Positions 52,099-60,700 of a stretch of DNA of 64,000 nt are shown piece by piece (within the stretch, counting starts at the first letter, position 1; each line of letters opens with the position of its first letter). The notes under the pieces were generated by a model. That model was given only the letters and a program-made list of their open reading frames with translations, searched no databases and was not told the DNA's origin. This stretch comes from Streptomyces roseoviridis (GTDB lineage Bacteria; Actinomycetota; Actinomycetes; Streptomycetales; Streptomycetaceae). The position numbers and the translations under genes are program-made. The stretch spans positions 5,146,001 to 5,210,000 of the forward strand of contig NZ_BAAAWU010000001.1 in the NCBI RefSeq assembly GCF_039535235.1, given 5' to 3'.

Positions 52099-54166
52099 AC
52101 TCCGGCATCCGCGAGACCGGGTCGAGCGCCGGGTTGGTCAGGGTGTTGGCCCGGCCCTCGCCGGGCCAGTGGAAGGGCATGAAGACCGTGTCCGGGCGGA
52201 TCGAGGTCGTGATCCGGGCGGGCGCCACCGCCCGGCCGCGGCGCGAGACCACCGCCACCGGCTGGCCGTCCTCGACCCCGACCCGTTCGGCGAGCCGGGG
52301 GTGCAGCTCGACGAAGGCGCCGGGCGCGGCCGTGTTCAGCTCGTCGACCCGCCGGGTCTGGGCACCCGACTGGTACTGCGCCACCACGCGGCCCGTCGTC
52401 AGGACCACCGGGTAGGCGTCGTCGGTCTCCTCGGCCGCCGCCCGGTGCACGACCGGCACGAACCGGGCCCGCCCGTCGGCGGTGGCGAAGCGGTCGAGGA
52501 ACAGGCGCGGGGTGCCCGTGTGCTCCGGCTCGCCCGGCCCGGCCCCGGGGCAGGGCCAGAACACGCCCTGCTCCCGCTCGATCCGGCGGTAGCTGATCCC
52601 CGCGTAGTCCGCCGGGCCGCCCGCCGAGGCCCGCCGCAGCTCGTCGAAGACCTCCTCCGGGTCGGTCGGGAAGCCCTTCTCCCAGCCGAGCAGGGCCGCG
52701 AGCCCGTGCAGCACCTCCAGGTCGCTGCGGACCCCCGGCGGCGGGGTCAGCGCCCGGCGGCGCAGCAGCACCCTGCCCTCCAGGTTGGTGGTGGTGCCGG
52801 TCTCCTCGGCCCACTGGGTCACCGGCAGCACCACGTCGGCGAGTTCGGCGGTCTCGGAGAGCACCACGTCGGCGACGGCGAGGAAGTCCAGGGAGCGGAT
52901 CCGCTCCTCGACGTGGGCGGCGCGCGGTGCGGACACCACCGGGTTGGACCCCATCAGGAGGAGGGCCTTCACATCGCCGCCGAGGGCGTCGAGGAGCTCG
53001 TACGCGCTGCGCCCCGGCCCCGGCAGCGACTCGGGGTCGACGCCCCACACCCCGGCGACGTGCGCACGGGCCGCCGGGTCGTCGAGCTTGCGGTAGCCGG
53101 GCAGCTGGTCGGCCTTCTGGCCGTGCTCGCGGCCGCCCTGCCCGTTGCCCTGGCCGGTGAGGCAGCCGTAACCGCTGTGGAGGCGGCCGGCGCGGCCGGT
53201 GGCCAGGCACAGGTTGATCCAGGCGCCGACGGTGTCGGTGCCCTTGGACTGCTGCTCGGGGCCGCGCGCGGTGAGGACCATGCCGCCGTCGGCCTCGCAG
53301 AACATCCGTACCGCCGCGCGCACCTGCGGCACGGCCACGCCGGTGATCCGCTCCACGTGCTCGGGCCAGTGGGCCATCGCCCCGGCCCGGGCGGCCGCCC
53401 AGCCGTCGGTGCGCTCGGCGACGAACTCCTCGTCGACCAGGCCCTCGGCGACGACCAGGTGCAGCATGCCGAGGGCGAGCGCCAGGTCGGTGCCGGGGCG
53501 GGGGGCGAGGTGGAGGTCGGCCTGTTCGGCGGTGCGGGTGCGGCGCGGGTCGACGACGATCAGCTTGCCGCCGTTCTCCTTCAGCTCGGTGAGGTAGCGC
53601 AGCGCGGGCGGCATGGTCTCGGCGAGGTTGGAGCCGACCAGGATGACGCAGCCGGTCCTCGGGATGTCCTCCAGCGGGAACGGCAGCCCGCGGTCGAGGC
53701 CGAAGGCCCGCTGGTGGGCGGCCGCGGCGGACGACATGCAGAAGCGTCCGTTGTAGTCGATCTGCGAGGTGCCGAGCACCAGCCGGGCGAACTTGCCCAG
53801 CGTGTACGCCTTCTCGTTGGTCAGGCCGCCGCCGCCGAAGACCCCCACGGCGTCGGCACCGTGGTCGGCGCGGGTCCGGCGCAGCCCGTCGGCGACGGCG
53901 GCGAGTGCCTCCTCCCAGGTGGCGGGCTTCAGCGCCCCCGTGTCAGGGCAGCGGACCAGGGGCTCGGTGAGCCTGACCCGGGAGGAGAGTACGGCGGGGG
54001 CGGTGCGGCCCTTGCCGCACAGCGCGCCCCGGTTGACGGGGAAATCGGGACGGTCGACCACCTCGACGGGCAGCTCCGGCGCCGGACCGGCGGCGGGACG
54101 AAGGTTCATCCCGCACTGGAGGGCGCAGTAGGGGCAGTGCGTGGCGACGGTGGTGACCTCTGACAT
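52064..54166 (-). CDS. nasA: Assimilatory nitrate reductase, molybdopterin catalytic subunit
   Basis: This 700-residue enzyme reduces nitrate to nitrite in the cytoplasm. The [4Fe-4S] cluster ligands are CPYCALQC and the later CGKGR. Molybdopterin-guanine-dinucleotide-binding stretches include GVFGGGGLTNEKAY, ILVGSNLAETMPP, GCLTGQGNGQGGREHG and the C-terminal PVVLTTGRVVAQYQSGAQTRR. It lacks the C-terminal BFD cluster of some NasA/NasC. Electron supply may come from the flavoprotein of the nir operon 8.6 kb away. A GlnR-box-like array lies just upstream. Confidence 0.94.
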   Translation of the reverse strand: MSEVTTVATHCPYCALQCGMNLRPAAGPAPELPVEVVDRPDFPVNRGALCGKGRTAPAVLSSRVRLTEPLVRCPDTGALKPATWEEALAAVADGLRRTRADHGADAVGVFGGGGLTNEKAYTLGKFARLVLGTSQIDYNGRFCMSSAAAAHQRAFGLDRGLPFPLEDIPRTGCVILVGSNLAETMPPALRYLTELKENGGKLIVVDPRRTRTAEQADLHLAPRPGTDLALALGMLHLVVAEGLVDEEFVAERTDGWAAARAGAMAHWPEHVERITGVAVPQVRAAVRMFCEADGGMVLTARGPEQQSKGTDTVGAWINLCLATGRAGRLHSGYGCLTGQGNGQGGREHGQKADQLPGYRKLDDPAARAHVAGVWGVDPESLPGPGRSAYELLDALGGDVKALLLMGSNPVVSAPRAAHVEERIRSLDFLAVADVVLSETAELADVVLPVTQWAEETGTTTNLEGRVLLRRRALTPPPGVRSDLEVLHGLAALLGWEKGFPTDPEEVFDELRRASAGGPADYAGISYRRIEREQGVFWPCPGAGPGEPEHTGTPRLFLDRFATADGRARFVPVVHRAAAEETDDAYPVVLTTGRVVAQYQSGAQTRRVDELNTAAPGAFVELHPRLAERVGVEDGQPVAVVSRRGRAVAPARITTSIRPDTVFMPFHWPGEGRANTLTNPALDPVSRMPEFKVCAVRLERG

Positions 54167-54177
54167 GACCCGAGGAT

Positions 54178-54215
54178 GCGACGGCCGTGTTACGGGCGGG
54201 GTCGCGGCGCATTAC
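54178..54215 (-). promoter_or_regulatory. GlnR box upstream of nasA
   Basis: On the minus strand GTAAT-n6-CGACC-n6-GTAAC-n6-GTCGC. The two a-sites (GTAAT and GTAAC) are good and 22 bases apart; the b-sites are weak. It lies 12-49 bases before the start. Confidence 0.5.
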
Positions 54216-54262
54216 GGGCAGGGTGCCATGCGCTCAGGCCGGAGGGCGCCGTGGGGTGAGGC

Positions 54263-54961
54263 TCAGCGGGCGGCACCGGGCGCTGCCAGGGCCTTCGCCA
54301 CGCCGTGCTCCCGCTCGCCGAGGAAGCGCGGGTCGGGCCGCAGGGCCGCGTCCAGGGCGGCCTTGCCGGCGGCGGCGAGCTCGCGGGTGGTGCCGTAGTA
54401 CCAGGTGGCGTCGTGGGGTTCGCCGACCCCGACGCCGTACGACTCCACGCCCGCCGCCCCGCACAGCGCGACGGCCCGCTTGATGTGGAAGTCCTGGGTG
54501 ACGAGGACGGCCCGGTCCACGCCGAAGATCTTCTTGGCGCGCACGCAGGAGTCCCAGGTGTCGAAGCCCGCGTGGTCGCTGACGACCCGGTCGTCGGGCA
54601 CGCCCCGCTCGGCGAGGTAGCGCCGCATGGCGCTCGGCTCGTCGTACTCGGTGCGGCCGTTGTCCCCGGTGACGAGGAGGACCCGGACCTTGCCGGTGCG
54701 GTAGAGCTCGGCGGCGGTGTCGAGGCGGTGCGCCAGATACGGGGTGGGGCGGCCCCTCCACAGTCCGGCGCCGAAGACGACGGCGACGTCCTGGGCGGGC
54801 ACGTCGGCGGCGGTGCGCAGCCGGTCCTGGGCGGTGAGGTGCATCCAGGTGGCCGGGGTCAGGGCGAGCACGGCGCCGAGCATCAGGGCCTGGACGGCGC
54901 GGCGGCGGCTCCGGGTGGTGCGGGGGAGCCGGGGGAGGCGGGGCAGCCGGACGCCGCGCAT
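54263..54961 (-). CDS. SanA/YdcF-family membrane protein (DUF218)
   Basis: From ATG 54961, with GGAGG before it, this is a 232-residue protein. It has a basic start (RLPRLPRLPRTTRSRRRAV), one membrane helix (about 26-42) and a DUF218 domain outside: VAVVFGAGLWRGRPTPYLAHRLDTA, LLVTGDNGRTEYDEPSAM, HAGFDTWDSCVRAKKIFG and LVTQDFHIKRAVALC. SanA of E. coli affects envelope permeability and vancomycin sensitivity; the reaction is unknown. Confidence 0.9.
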   Translation of the reverse strand: MRGVRLPRLPRLPRTTRSRRRAVQALMLGAVLALTPATWMHLTAQDRLRTAADVPAQDVAVVFGAGLWRGRPTPYLAHRLDTAAELYRTGKVRVLLVTGDNGRTEYDEPSAMRRYLAERGVPDDRVVSDHAGFDTWDSCVRAKKIFGVDRAVLVTQDFHIKRAVALCGAAGVESYGVGVGEPHDATWYYGTTRELAAAGKAALDAALRPDPRFLGEREHGVAKALAAPGAAR

Positions 54962-55046
54962 GCGGGGACCTCCAGGGTGCGGTGCGACGGGGGAGTGGGA
55001 CGGGGCGGTGGTGCGGTGCGCTGGTTCGGGGCGGGGGCGGGGTCTG

Positions 55047-55772
55047 TCACACCGTCCGACGCGAATCGGCCGCGTTCGGTTCGGCGGCGGCCCGCTCTGT
55101 TCCGTACAGCACACCGGCCAGTCCCATGCCGAGCAGCATGCCGGTCAGCTGCGCGGCGGCGAACGCGGGCACGGAGCCGGGCGCGATGCCGGTGAAGGAG
55201 TCGGAGAAGGCGCGGCCGACGGTGGCGGCCGGGTTGGCGAAGGAGCCGGAGGAGGTGAACCAGATCGCGGCGCCGATGTAGCCGGCGACGGCGACCGGGG
55301 CGAGGGAGGGGCGGCCGACCCGGCGCAGGCCCTGGACGACCAGGACCAGTCCCGCCGTGGCGACGGCCTCGCCGAGCAGCAGGTGCGGCTCGGCGCGCTG
55401 CTCGGTGGCGAGCGCGGCGCCGGGCGCCCGTCCGAACATCGCCTCGGCGAGCAGGGCGCCCGCGACGGCGCCGGCGAGCTGGGCCGCGAGATAGGCGAGG
55501 GCGTCGCGGCCGCCGCGCCGGGGGCGCCCGGACCACCACTCGGAGAGGGTGACGACGGGGTTGAAGTGGGCCCCGGAGAGCGGGCCGATCAGGGCGATGA
55601 GCAGGCCGAGGCCGATCGCGGAGGCGAGGGCGTTGGCGAGCAGCCGGACACCGATGTCCTGGCTGAGGGCGTCGGCGCGGATGCCGGATCCGACGATGAC
55701 GGCGACGAGGGCGGCGGTGCCGGTGAACTCGGCGAGGGCGCGCCGGGGGAGCGACGCGGGGGACATTCTCAT
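55047..55772 (-). CDS. MIP/aquaporin-family channel
   Basis: From ATG 55772 this 241-residue protein has six helices and both pore loops: GAHFNPVVTL (NPV instead of the usual NPA) and GSFANPAATVGRAF (NPA). It conducts water or small solutes. The NPV change and short loops are seen in the actinobacterial aquaporin-like group whose substrate is not settled. The ATG is seven bases after TATCTT, and a palindrome lies just before that. Divergent from the next gene, 75 bases between starts. Confidence 0.92.
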   Translation of the reverse strand: MRMSPASLPRRALAEFTGTAALVAVIVGSGIRADALSQDIGVRLLANALASAIGLGLLIALIGPLSGAHFNPVVTLSEWWSGRPRRGGRDALAYLAAQLAGAVAGALLAEAMFGRAPGAALATEQRAEPHLLLGEAVATAGLVLVVQGLRRVGRPSLAPVAVAGYIGAAIWFTSSGSFANPAATVGRAFSDSFTGIAPGSVPAFAAAQLTGMLLGMGLAGVLYGTERAAAEPNAADSRRTV

Positions 55773-55784
55773 AATGGAAAAGAT

Positions 55785-55801
55785 ATTCCGTGATTCGGAA
55801 T
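55785..55801. promoter_or_regulatory. Operator-like palindrome at the MIP promoter
   Basis: ATTCCG-TGATT-CGGAAT, a perfect 6-5-6 inverted repeat in an AT-rich patch, 13-29 bases upstream of the MIP start. It is also 35 bases upstream of the divergent -10. Confidence 0.5.
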
Positions 55802-55835
55802 GAAAAAAGAGGGGAGGGGAGGGGTGGCACACCCG

Positions 55836-55841
55836 TACGAT
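55836..55841 (+). promoter_or_regulatory. -10 hexamer of leaderless promoter (TACGAT)
   Basis: TACGAT, six bases, then GTG 55848. Confidence 0.5.
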
Positions 55842-55847
55842 CCGCGG

Positions 55848-56555
55848 GTGATCACTGATGCCGCCACGCTCCTGGACGCCGCCGTCCGCAACAACGCCGA
55901 CTGGTGCGAGACCATGTGCCGCGCCCACGGCCTGCCCGGCGCCTTCGGGCCGCGCGCCTGGAGCAACCCGCGCCGCACCCCGCTCTACTACCCGGACGCC
56001 GTCACCCTGACCGCGGACGCGAGCGCCGAGGACGTCCTGACCGGCATCGACCGCACCACCCCCGGCGCCTCCGTCAAGGACAGCCACGCCCGCCTCGACC
56101 TCGCCGCCGCCGGCTTCCGGCCGCTCTTCGACGCCCAGTGGATCGCCCGCCCGGCCGGCCGCCCCGTGCCCCCGGTCACCGCGGGCAGCCGCCCCGTCCG
56201 CACCCCCGCCGAACTCGCCGCCTGGGCCCTCGCCTGGAGCGGCGGCGACGCCGACGAGGCGGCCCTCTTCCGCCCCGGGCTCCTCGCCGACCCGGCCACC
56301 ACGATCGTCGCGACGTACGCCGCCGACGGCCGGGTCCTCGCCGGCGCCGTCCTCACCGACAGCGCGGGCGTCACCGGCGTCTCCAACGTCTTCACCACCG
56401 ACGGCGTCCCCCTCTCCACCGCCTGGGCCGCGGCCCTGGCCACCGCCGCCCCCGACCGCCCAGTCGTCGGCTACGAGTCGGGCGACGACCTGGACGCGGC
56501 CCTCGCGGAGGGCTTCGAGACGGTGGGGACGCTCACGGTGTGGCTGGACGCGTAG
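55848..56555 (+). CDS. GNAT-like hypothetical protein
   Basis: From GTG 55848 this is a 235-residue protein (VITDAATLLDAAVRNNADWCE). A purine-rich stretch before it carries an earlier ATG, but the -10 TACGAT six bases upstream marks this GTG as a leaderless start. The N-terminal half has WCETMCRAHGLPGAFGPRAW and PLYYPDAVTLT. The C-terminal half resembles a GNAT fold: VLAGAVLTDSAGVTGVSNVFT, WAAALATA, and AEGFETVGTLTVWL as the last strands. The acceptor is unknown. Confidence 0.75.
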   Translation: MITDAATLLDAAVRNNADWCETMCRAHGLPGAFGPRAWSNPRRTPLYYPDAVTLTADASAEDVLTGIDRTTPGASVKDSHARLDLAAAGFRPLFDAQWIARPAGRPVPPVTAGSRPVRTPAELAAWALAWSGGDADEAALFRPGLLADPATTIVATYAADGRVLAGAVLTDSAGVTGVSNVFTTDGVPLSTAWAAALATAAPDRPVVGYESGDDLDAALAEGFETVGTLTVWLDA

Positions 56556-56579
56556 GGGCCGGGCCCCGGGGCCCGGCCC
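56556..56579. terminator. GC-rich hairpin after the GNAT-like gene
   Basis: GGGCCGGGCCC-CG-GGGCCCGGCCC directly after the stop; nearly continuous palindrome, so the RNA stem needs a few unpaired bases. Confidence 0.4.
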
Positions 56580-56692
56580 TCCGGGCCGACCCCGGCCGCC
56601 CCCGCCGACCCCGGCCGCCCCGGCCGCCCCGGCGGCGCGGTCCCCGGCGCAGCCCCGCGTCGCCACCGCCGTGAGCTCGGCGGCAAACACCC

Positions 56693-56730
56693 GTGACCCG
56701 CGCGAAACGGCCAGGCAACGTGCCCCCGGC
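56693..56730 (+). promoter_or_regulatory. GlnR box upstream of the sirohydrochlorin chelatase gene
   Basis: GTGAC-n6-GAAAC-n6-GCAAC-n6-CCGGC. The first pair is a perfect gTnAC-n6-GaAAc; the third site fits at 4 of 5. A -10 (CAGGAT, 56730-56735) follows, six bases before ATG 56742. Confidence 0.65.
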
Positions 56731-56741
56731 AGGATCGGCGC

Positions 56742-57698
56742 ATGACGACGCAGGAGCCGGACCCCACGTGCGACAGCAGCGCCGCCGACCTGCTCGGCAG
56801 GATCGTGAGCCGCGCCGAGGACCGGCTGCGCCGACTGCATCCGCTCCCCGCCGCCGGCGGGAAGAGAGACGACAGCACGCCCACGCCGGCCGGGGAGAAC
56901 ACGCCGATGAACCACCTCACCCCCTGCGCAGCCCCCGCCCCGGCCTCCTCCGGCGACCGCGCCCCCACCCTCATCGCCTGCGGCCACGGCAGCCGTGACC
57001 CCCGGGCCGCCGCCACCCTGCGCGGCCTCCTCGCGCGGGTGCGGGAGCTGCGGCCCGGACTCGACGTGCGGCTCGCCCACATCGAGCTGAACGCGCCGCT
57101 GCTCACCGACACCCTCGCGGACCTCGCGGGCCGGGACGCCGTGCTCGTCCCGCTGCTCTTCGCCCGAGGGCACCACGTCAAGCACGACCTGCCCGCCGCG
57201 ACCGCCGCCGCCCCCGCCGTACGGGCCCGGATCGCCGAACCCCTCGGCCCGCACCCCCTCCTCGTCGAGGCCCTCGCCGACCGGCTCGCCGAAGCCGGCT
57301 GGGCACCCCAGGACGGCACCTCCCGCTCCACCGGCGTGGTCCTCGCCTCGGCCGGCTCCCGCGACCCCGAGTCCGCCGCCGACATCCGGCGGATCGCGGC
57401 CGGGCTCCGCGAACGCCTCGGCGGCGTGCCCGTCGTCCCCGCCTACGCCTCCGCCGCCGCACCCACCGTCCCGGAGGCCGTGCGCGCCCTCGCCGCCCGC
57501 GGCCGCCACCGCGTGGCCGTGGCCTCCTGCTTCACCGCACCCGGCCTGTTCGCCGGCCGCGCCGCCGCCCACGCCCCCTGGCTCGCCTCCGACCCCCTCG
57601 GCGCCCACCCGGCCCTCGCCCGGCTCATCCTCCACCGCTACGACCAGGCCCTGACCGGCACCGCCGCCCCCGCCAGGGAGCTCGCCGCCTCCCGGTGA
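56742..57698 (+). CDS. Sirohydrochlorin chelatase (CbiX/SirB family)
   Basis: This 318-residue protein holds two CbiX-like halves: APTLIACGHGSRDPRAAATL with the metal-binding His, then RLAHIELNAP and VPLLFARGHHVKHDLP; the second half has VVLASAGSRDPESAADI and VASCFTAPGLFAGRAA. It inserts iron (or cobalt) into sirohydrochlorin, giving sirohaem, the cofactor of NirB. The first 55 residues are a variable extension; an internal ATG (MNHLTPCAAP, 56907) is an alternative start. A GlnR-box-like array links its expression to nitrate assimilation. Confidence 0.88.
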   Translation: MTTQEPDPTCDSSAADLLGRIVSRAEDRLRRLHPLPAAGGKRDDSTPTPAGENTPMNHLTPCAAPAPASSGDRAPTLIACGHGSRDPRAAATLRGLLARVRELRPGLDVRLAHIELNAPLLTDTLADLAGRDAVLVPLLFARGHHVKHDLPAATAAAPAVRARIAEPLGPHPLLVEALADRLAEAGWAPQDGTSRSTGVVLASAGSRDPESAADIRRIAAGLRERLGGVPVVPAYASAAAPTVPEAVRALAARGRHRVAVASCFTAPGLFAGRAAAHAPWLASDPLGAHPALARLILHRYDQALTGTAAPARELAASR

Positions 57699-57797
57699 GC
57701 CCCGCCACGTCCGGCCGAAACCGCGCTCCTGGGCGCCAACCGGTGGCTATCGTCGGCCCGTTGTGCCATCGGGGCGGCCGGGACGGGAGGCAGGGAC

Positions 57798-60700
57798 ATG
57801 CGCGGTGCCGTACGGGGCGCGTCGCTCGCCGGAACCGCGGCCGCCGTGGCCGTCCTGGCCTCGCTCGCGGCCAACGCCGCCACTTCCCAAGACCGTTGGC
57901 CCGGCGCGCTCGACCGGATCAGGCAGCAGCCCTGGTGGTGGGTCGCCGGACTCGCCGCCGTCGGCGTCCTCGTCGCCGTCGTCCTGGCCTGGCGCCAGGA
58001 GCGCGGCGCCCTGGTCGCCGGCGACCCGCCCCCGCCGCCCCCGCAGGCCGTCCCGGACTGGGTGGTCGACCGCGGCGAACGGGCCCGTACGGTCAAGGCG
58101 GTGTGCCGCGCCGGCCGCCCCCGACGCCGGCCTGCGGTCGCCGCCCCCTCGTCCCCGGGCGGCACCCGCCGCTTCCGCCTGCGCCGCACCCGCCGCGCCG
58201 GAGGCAGCCGTACGGTCGCGATCACCACGTCCCTGGAAGGCGCCGGCGGCTTCGGCAAGACCGTCCTCGCCCGCGCCGTCGCCGCGAGCCCGCGCGTCCG
58301 CAGGCACTTCCGCGGCCGCATCTACACCGTCACCATCGGCCGGGACGTCCGCGGCCGCGCGGCGATCGCCGCGAAGGTCGCCGAGGCCACCCGCTTCCTC
58401 ACCGGCGACACCACCGCCTTCGACGACCCCGGCCTCGCCGGCGACCACCTCGGCCGGCTCCTCGACCGCCGCCCCCGCACCCTGCTGCTCCTCGACGACG
58501 TCTGGGACGCCGAACAGCTCGAACCCTTCCTGCGCGGCGGCGAACGCTGCGTACGCCTGGTCACCACCCGCGTCCCCGCCGCCCTGCCGCGCGGCACCGA
58601 ACGCGTCCGCGTCGACCAGATGTCCCCCGACCAGGCCCGCGCCGTCCTCACCTGGGAACTGCCCCGACTCCCCGAGACCCTCGTCCGGGACCTCCTGGAG
58701 GCCACCGGACGCTGGGCGCTCCTGCTCCGCCTGACCAACCGTCTCGTCACCCGCCGGATCGCCACCGGCACCGACCCGGCCGACGCGGCGGCCGAGGCCC
58801 TGCGCGGACTCCTCGCGAACGGCCCCGCGGCCGTCGACGCCGACCCGGCCGCGCTCGACCTGGACGACCCGGTCCGCCGCGCCCGGGCCGTACGCGCCAC
58901 GGTCGAGGCGGCCCGGACCCTCCTCCCGCCCGGCGGCGACCGGCGCCTCGCGGAACTCGCCGTCTTCGCCGAGGACGAGTCCATCCCCGTCCCGCTGGTC
59001 GCCCGCCTCTGGGAGGCCACCGGCGGCCTCACCGAGGACGCGACGCGTTCCCTGTGCGGCGAGCTCGACCGGCTGTCCCTGGTCTCGCTCACCCCCGACC
59101 ACGGCGGCCGGATCACCATGCACGACGTGCTCCGCGACTACCTGCACAAGGAGTTGGGCGGGGCGGACGCGGCCGCGCTGCACGGCACGGTCGCCGACGC
59201 GGCGGGCGCCGACCCCTGGGAGCCGCCGGAGGACTCGCGCGGCTACCTCCTCGACCACACGATCGAGCACCTGCTCGCCGCCGGGCGGACCGCCGAGGCC
59301 GAGCGCGTCGCGAGCGACCTGCGCTGGATCGAGACCCGGCTCCACCAGCGCGGCCCCATGGCGGCCTGGGCGGACCTGTTCGACGTCCCCACCCCCATGG
59401 CGGCCCGCCTGGCCGACGACCTCACCCGCACCGCCCACCTCCTCACCCCCACGGATCCGCCCGAGCTGTTGACGAACGTCCTGCACAGCCGCCTGGAACC
59501 GCTGCCGCTGTGGCGCGACCGGGTCCTCCACCGGCAGACCGTGCCCGAGATCGCCTCCCGCCCCCTGCTGCGCAACCGCAGCACCCCACCGGACCTCCCC
59601 GAACCGGCCCTGTTGCGCACGTTCCTCGGCCACACCGGCCCGGTCCGGTCCGTGGCCGTGGTGCCCGACCCGGAGAGGGGCCGCCCGTTCCTCGTGACCA
59701 TCGGCGCCGACGGCATGGCCCGGGGGCTCGACCCGGACAGCGGCGGCGAGTTCACCGTGGACGTCCGCGGCCCCGGCCGCTTCCGCGCCCTCGCGGTCGC
59801 CCCGGACGGCACCTGGCTCGCGACCGGCGGCTCCGGCCGCAACGTGCACCTGTGGACCCCCGACCGGGCCACCCCCTCGACGCGGACCCTGGGCCCGGTC
59901 GGGGAACGCGGCGCGTCCCTGCGCGGCCTGTCGATCTCGCCCTCCGGGACCCGGGTGGCCACGCTCGCCACGGACAGCACACTCGAGGTCTGGGACGTCG
60001 GGACCGGGGAGTGCCTGTTCGGAGCCCTCCCACGCGGGGCCGAACGGGTCGGCTCCCGTCCGTGGAGGGCCGACGAGTTCACCTGCGTGGCGTTCTCGCC
60101 CGGCGGCTCATGGCTGGCGGCCGGCGGCGACCGGGGAGTCGAGCTGATGTCCCCCGATCTGGCCACCCGGCTCGAGACCCGGGGAGACGGGGCCCACGGC
60201 GCCGTCGACGCGCTGGCCGTCGCCCCGGACGGCAGCTGGCTGGTCGCCGCCGAGCGGGGCGGCGACGTGCGCGTGTGGGACGAGGTGACGCTCAAGAGCG
60301 TCTGGTCGGCCAAGGCGCACGACGGCGGCGTCACCGCGGTGGCGGTCTCCCCGGACGGACGCTGGGCGGGCAGCGGGGGCCGGAAGGGGACCGTCGCGGT
60401 CTGGGACGGACGCACCGGCGAATGCCGCATCCACTGTGCCGGCCACCGGGGGCCGGTCCACGCCGTCGCGTTCACCACGGACGGCGACCGGCTGATCAGC
60501 GCGGGTGAGGACGGAACCGTACGGGTCTGGGACGCGACCGGATCCGCCCGCTCACCGCGTTCGGACGCCGGCGAGGGAATGCGCACGGTCACCGTCGTGG
60601 ACGGCGGGACGCGGCTGGCCGTCTGGCACACCGACGGCAGAACGCGCTTGCACGACGTTCCGGGGGCGGCCGACGGGCAGGGGACGCCGCTGCGCGCGGA

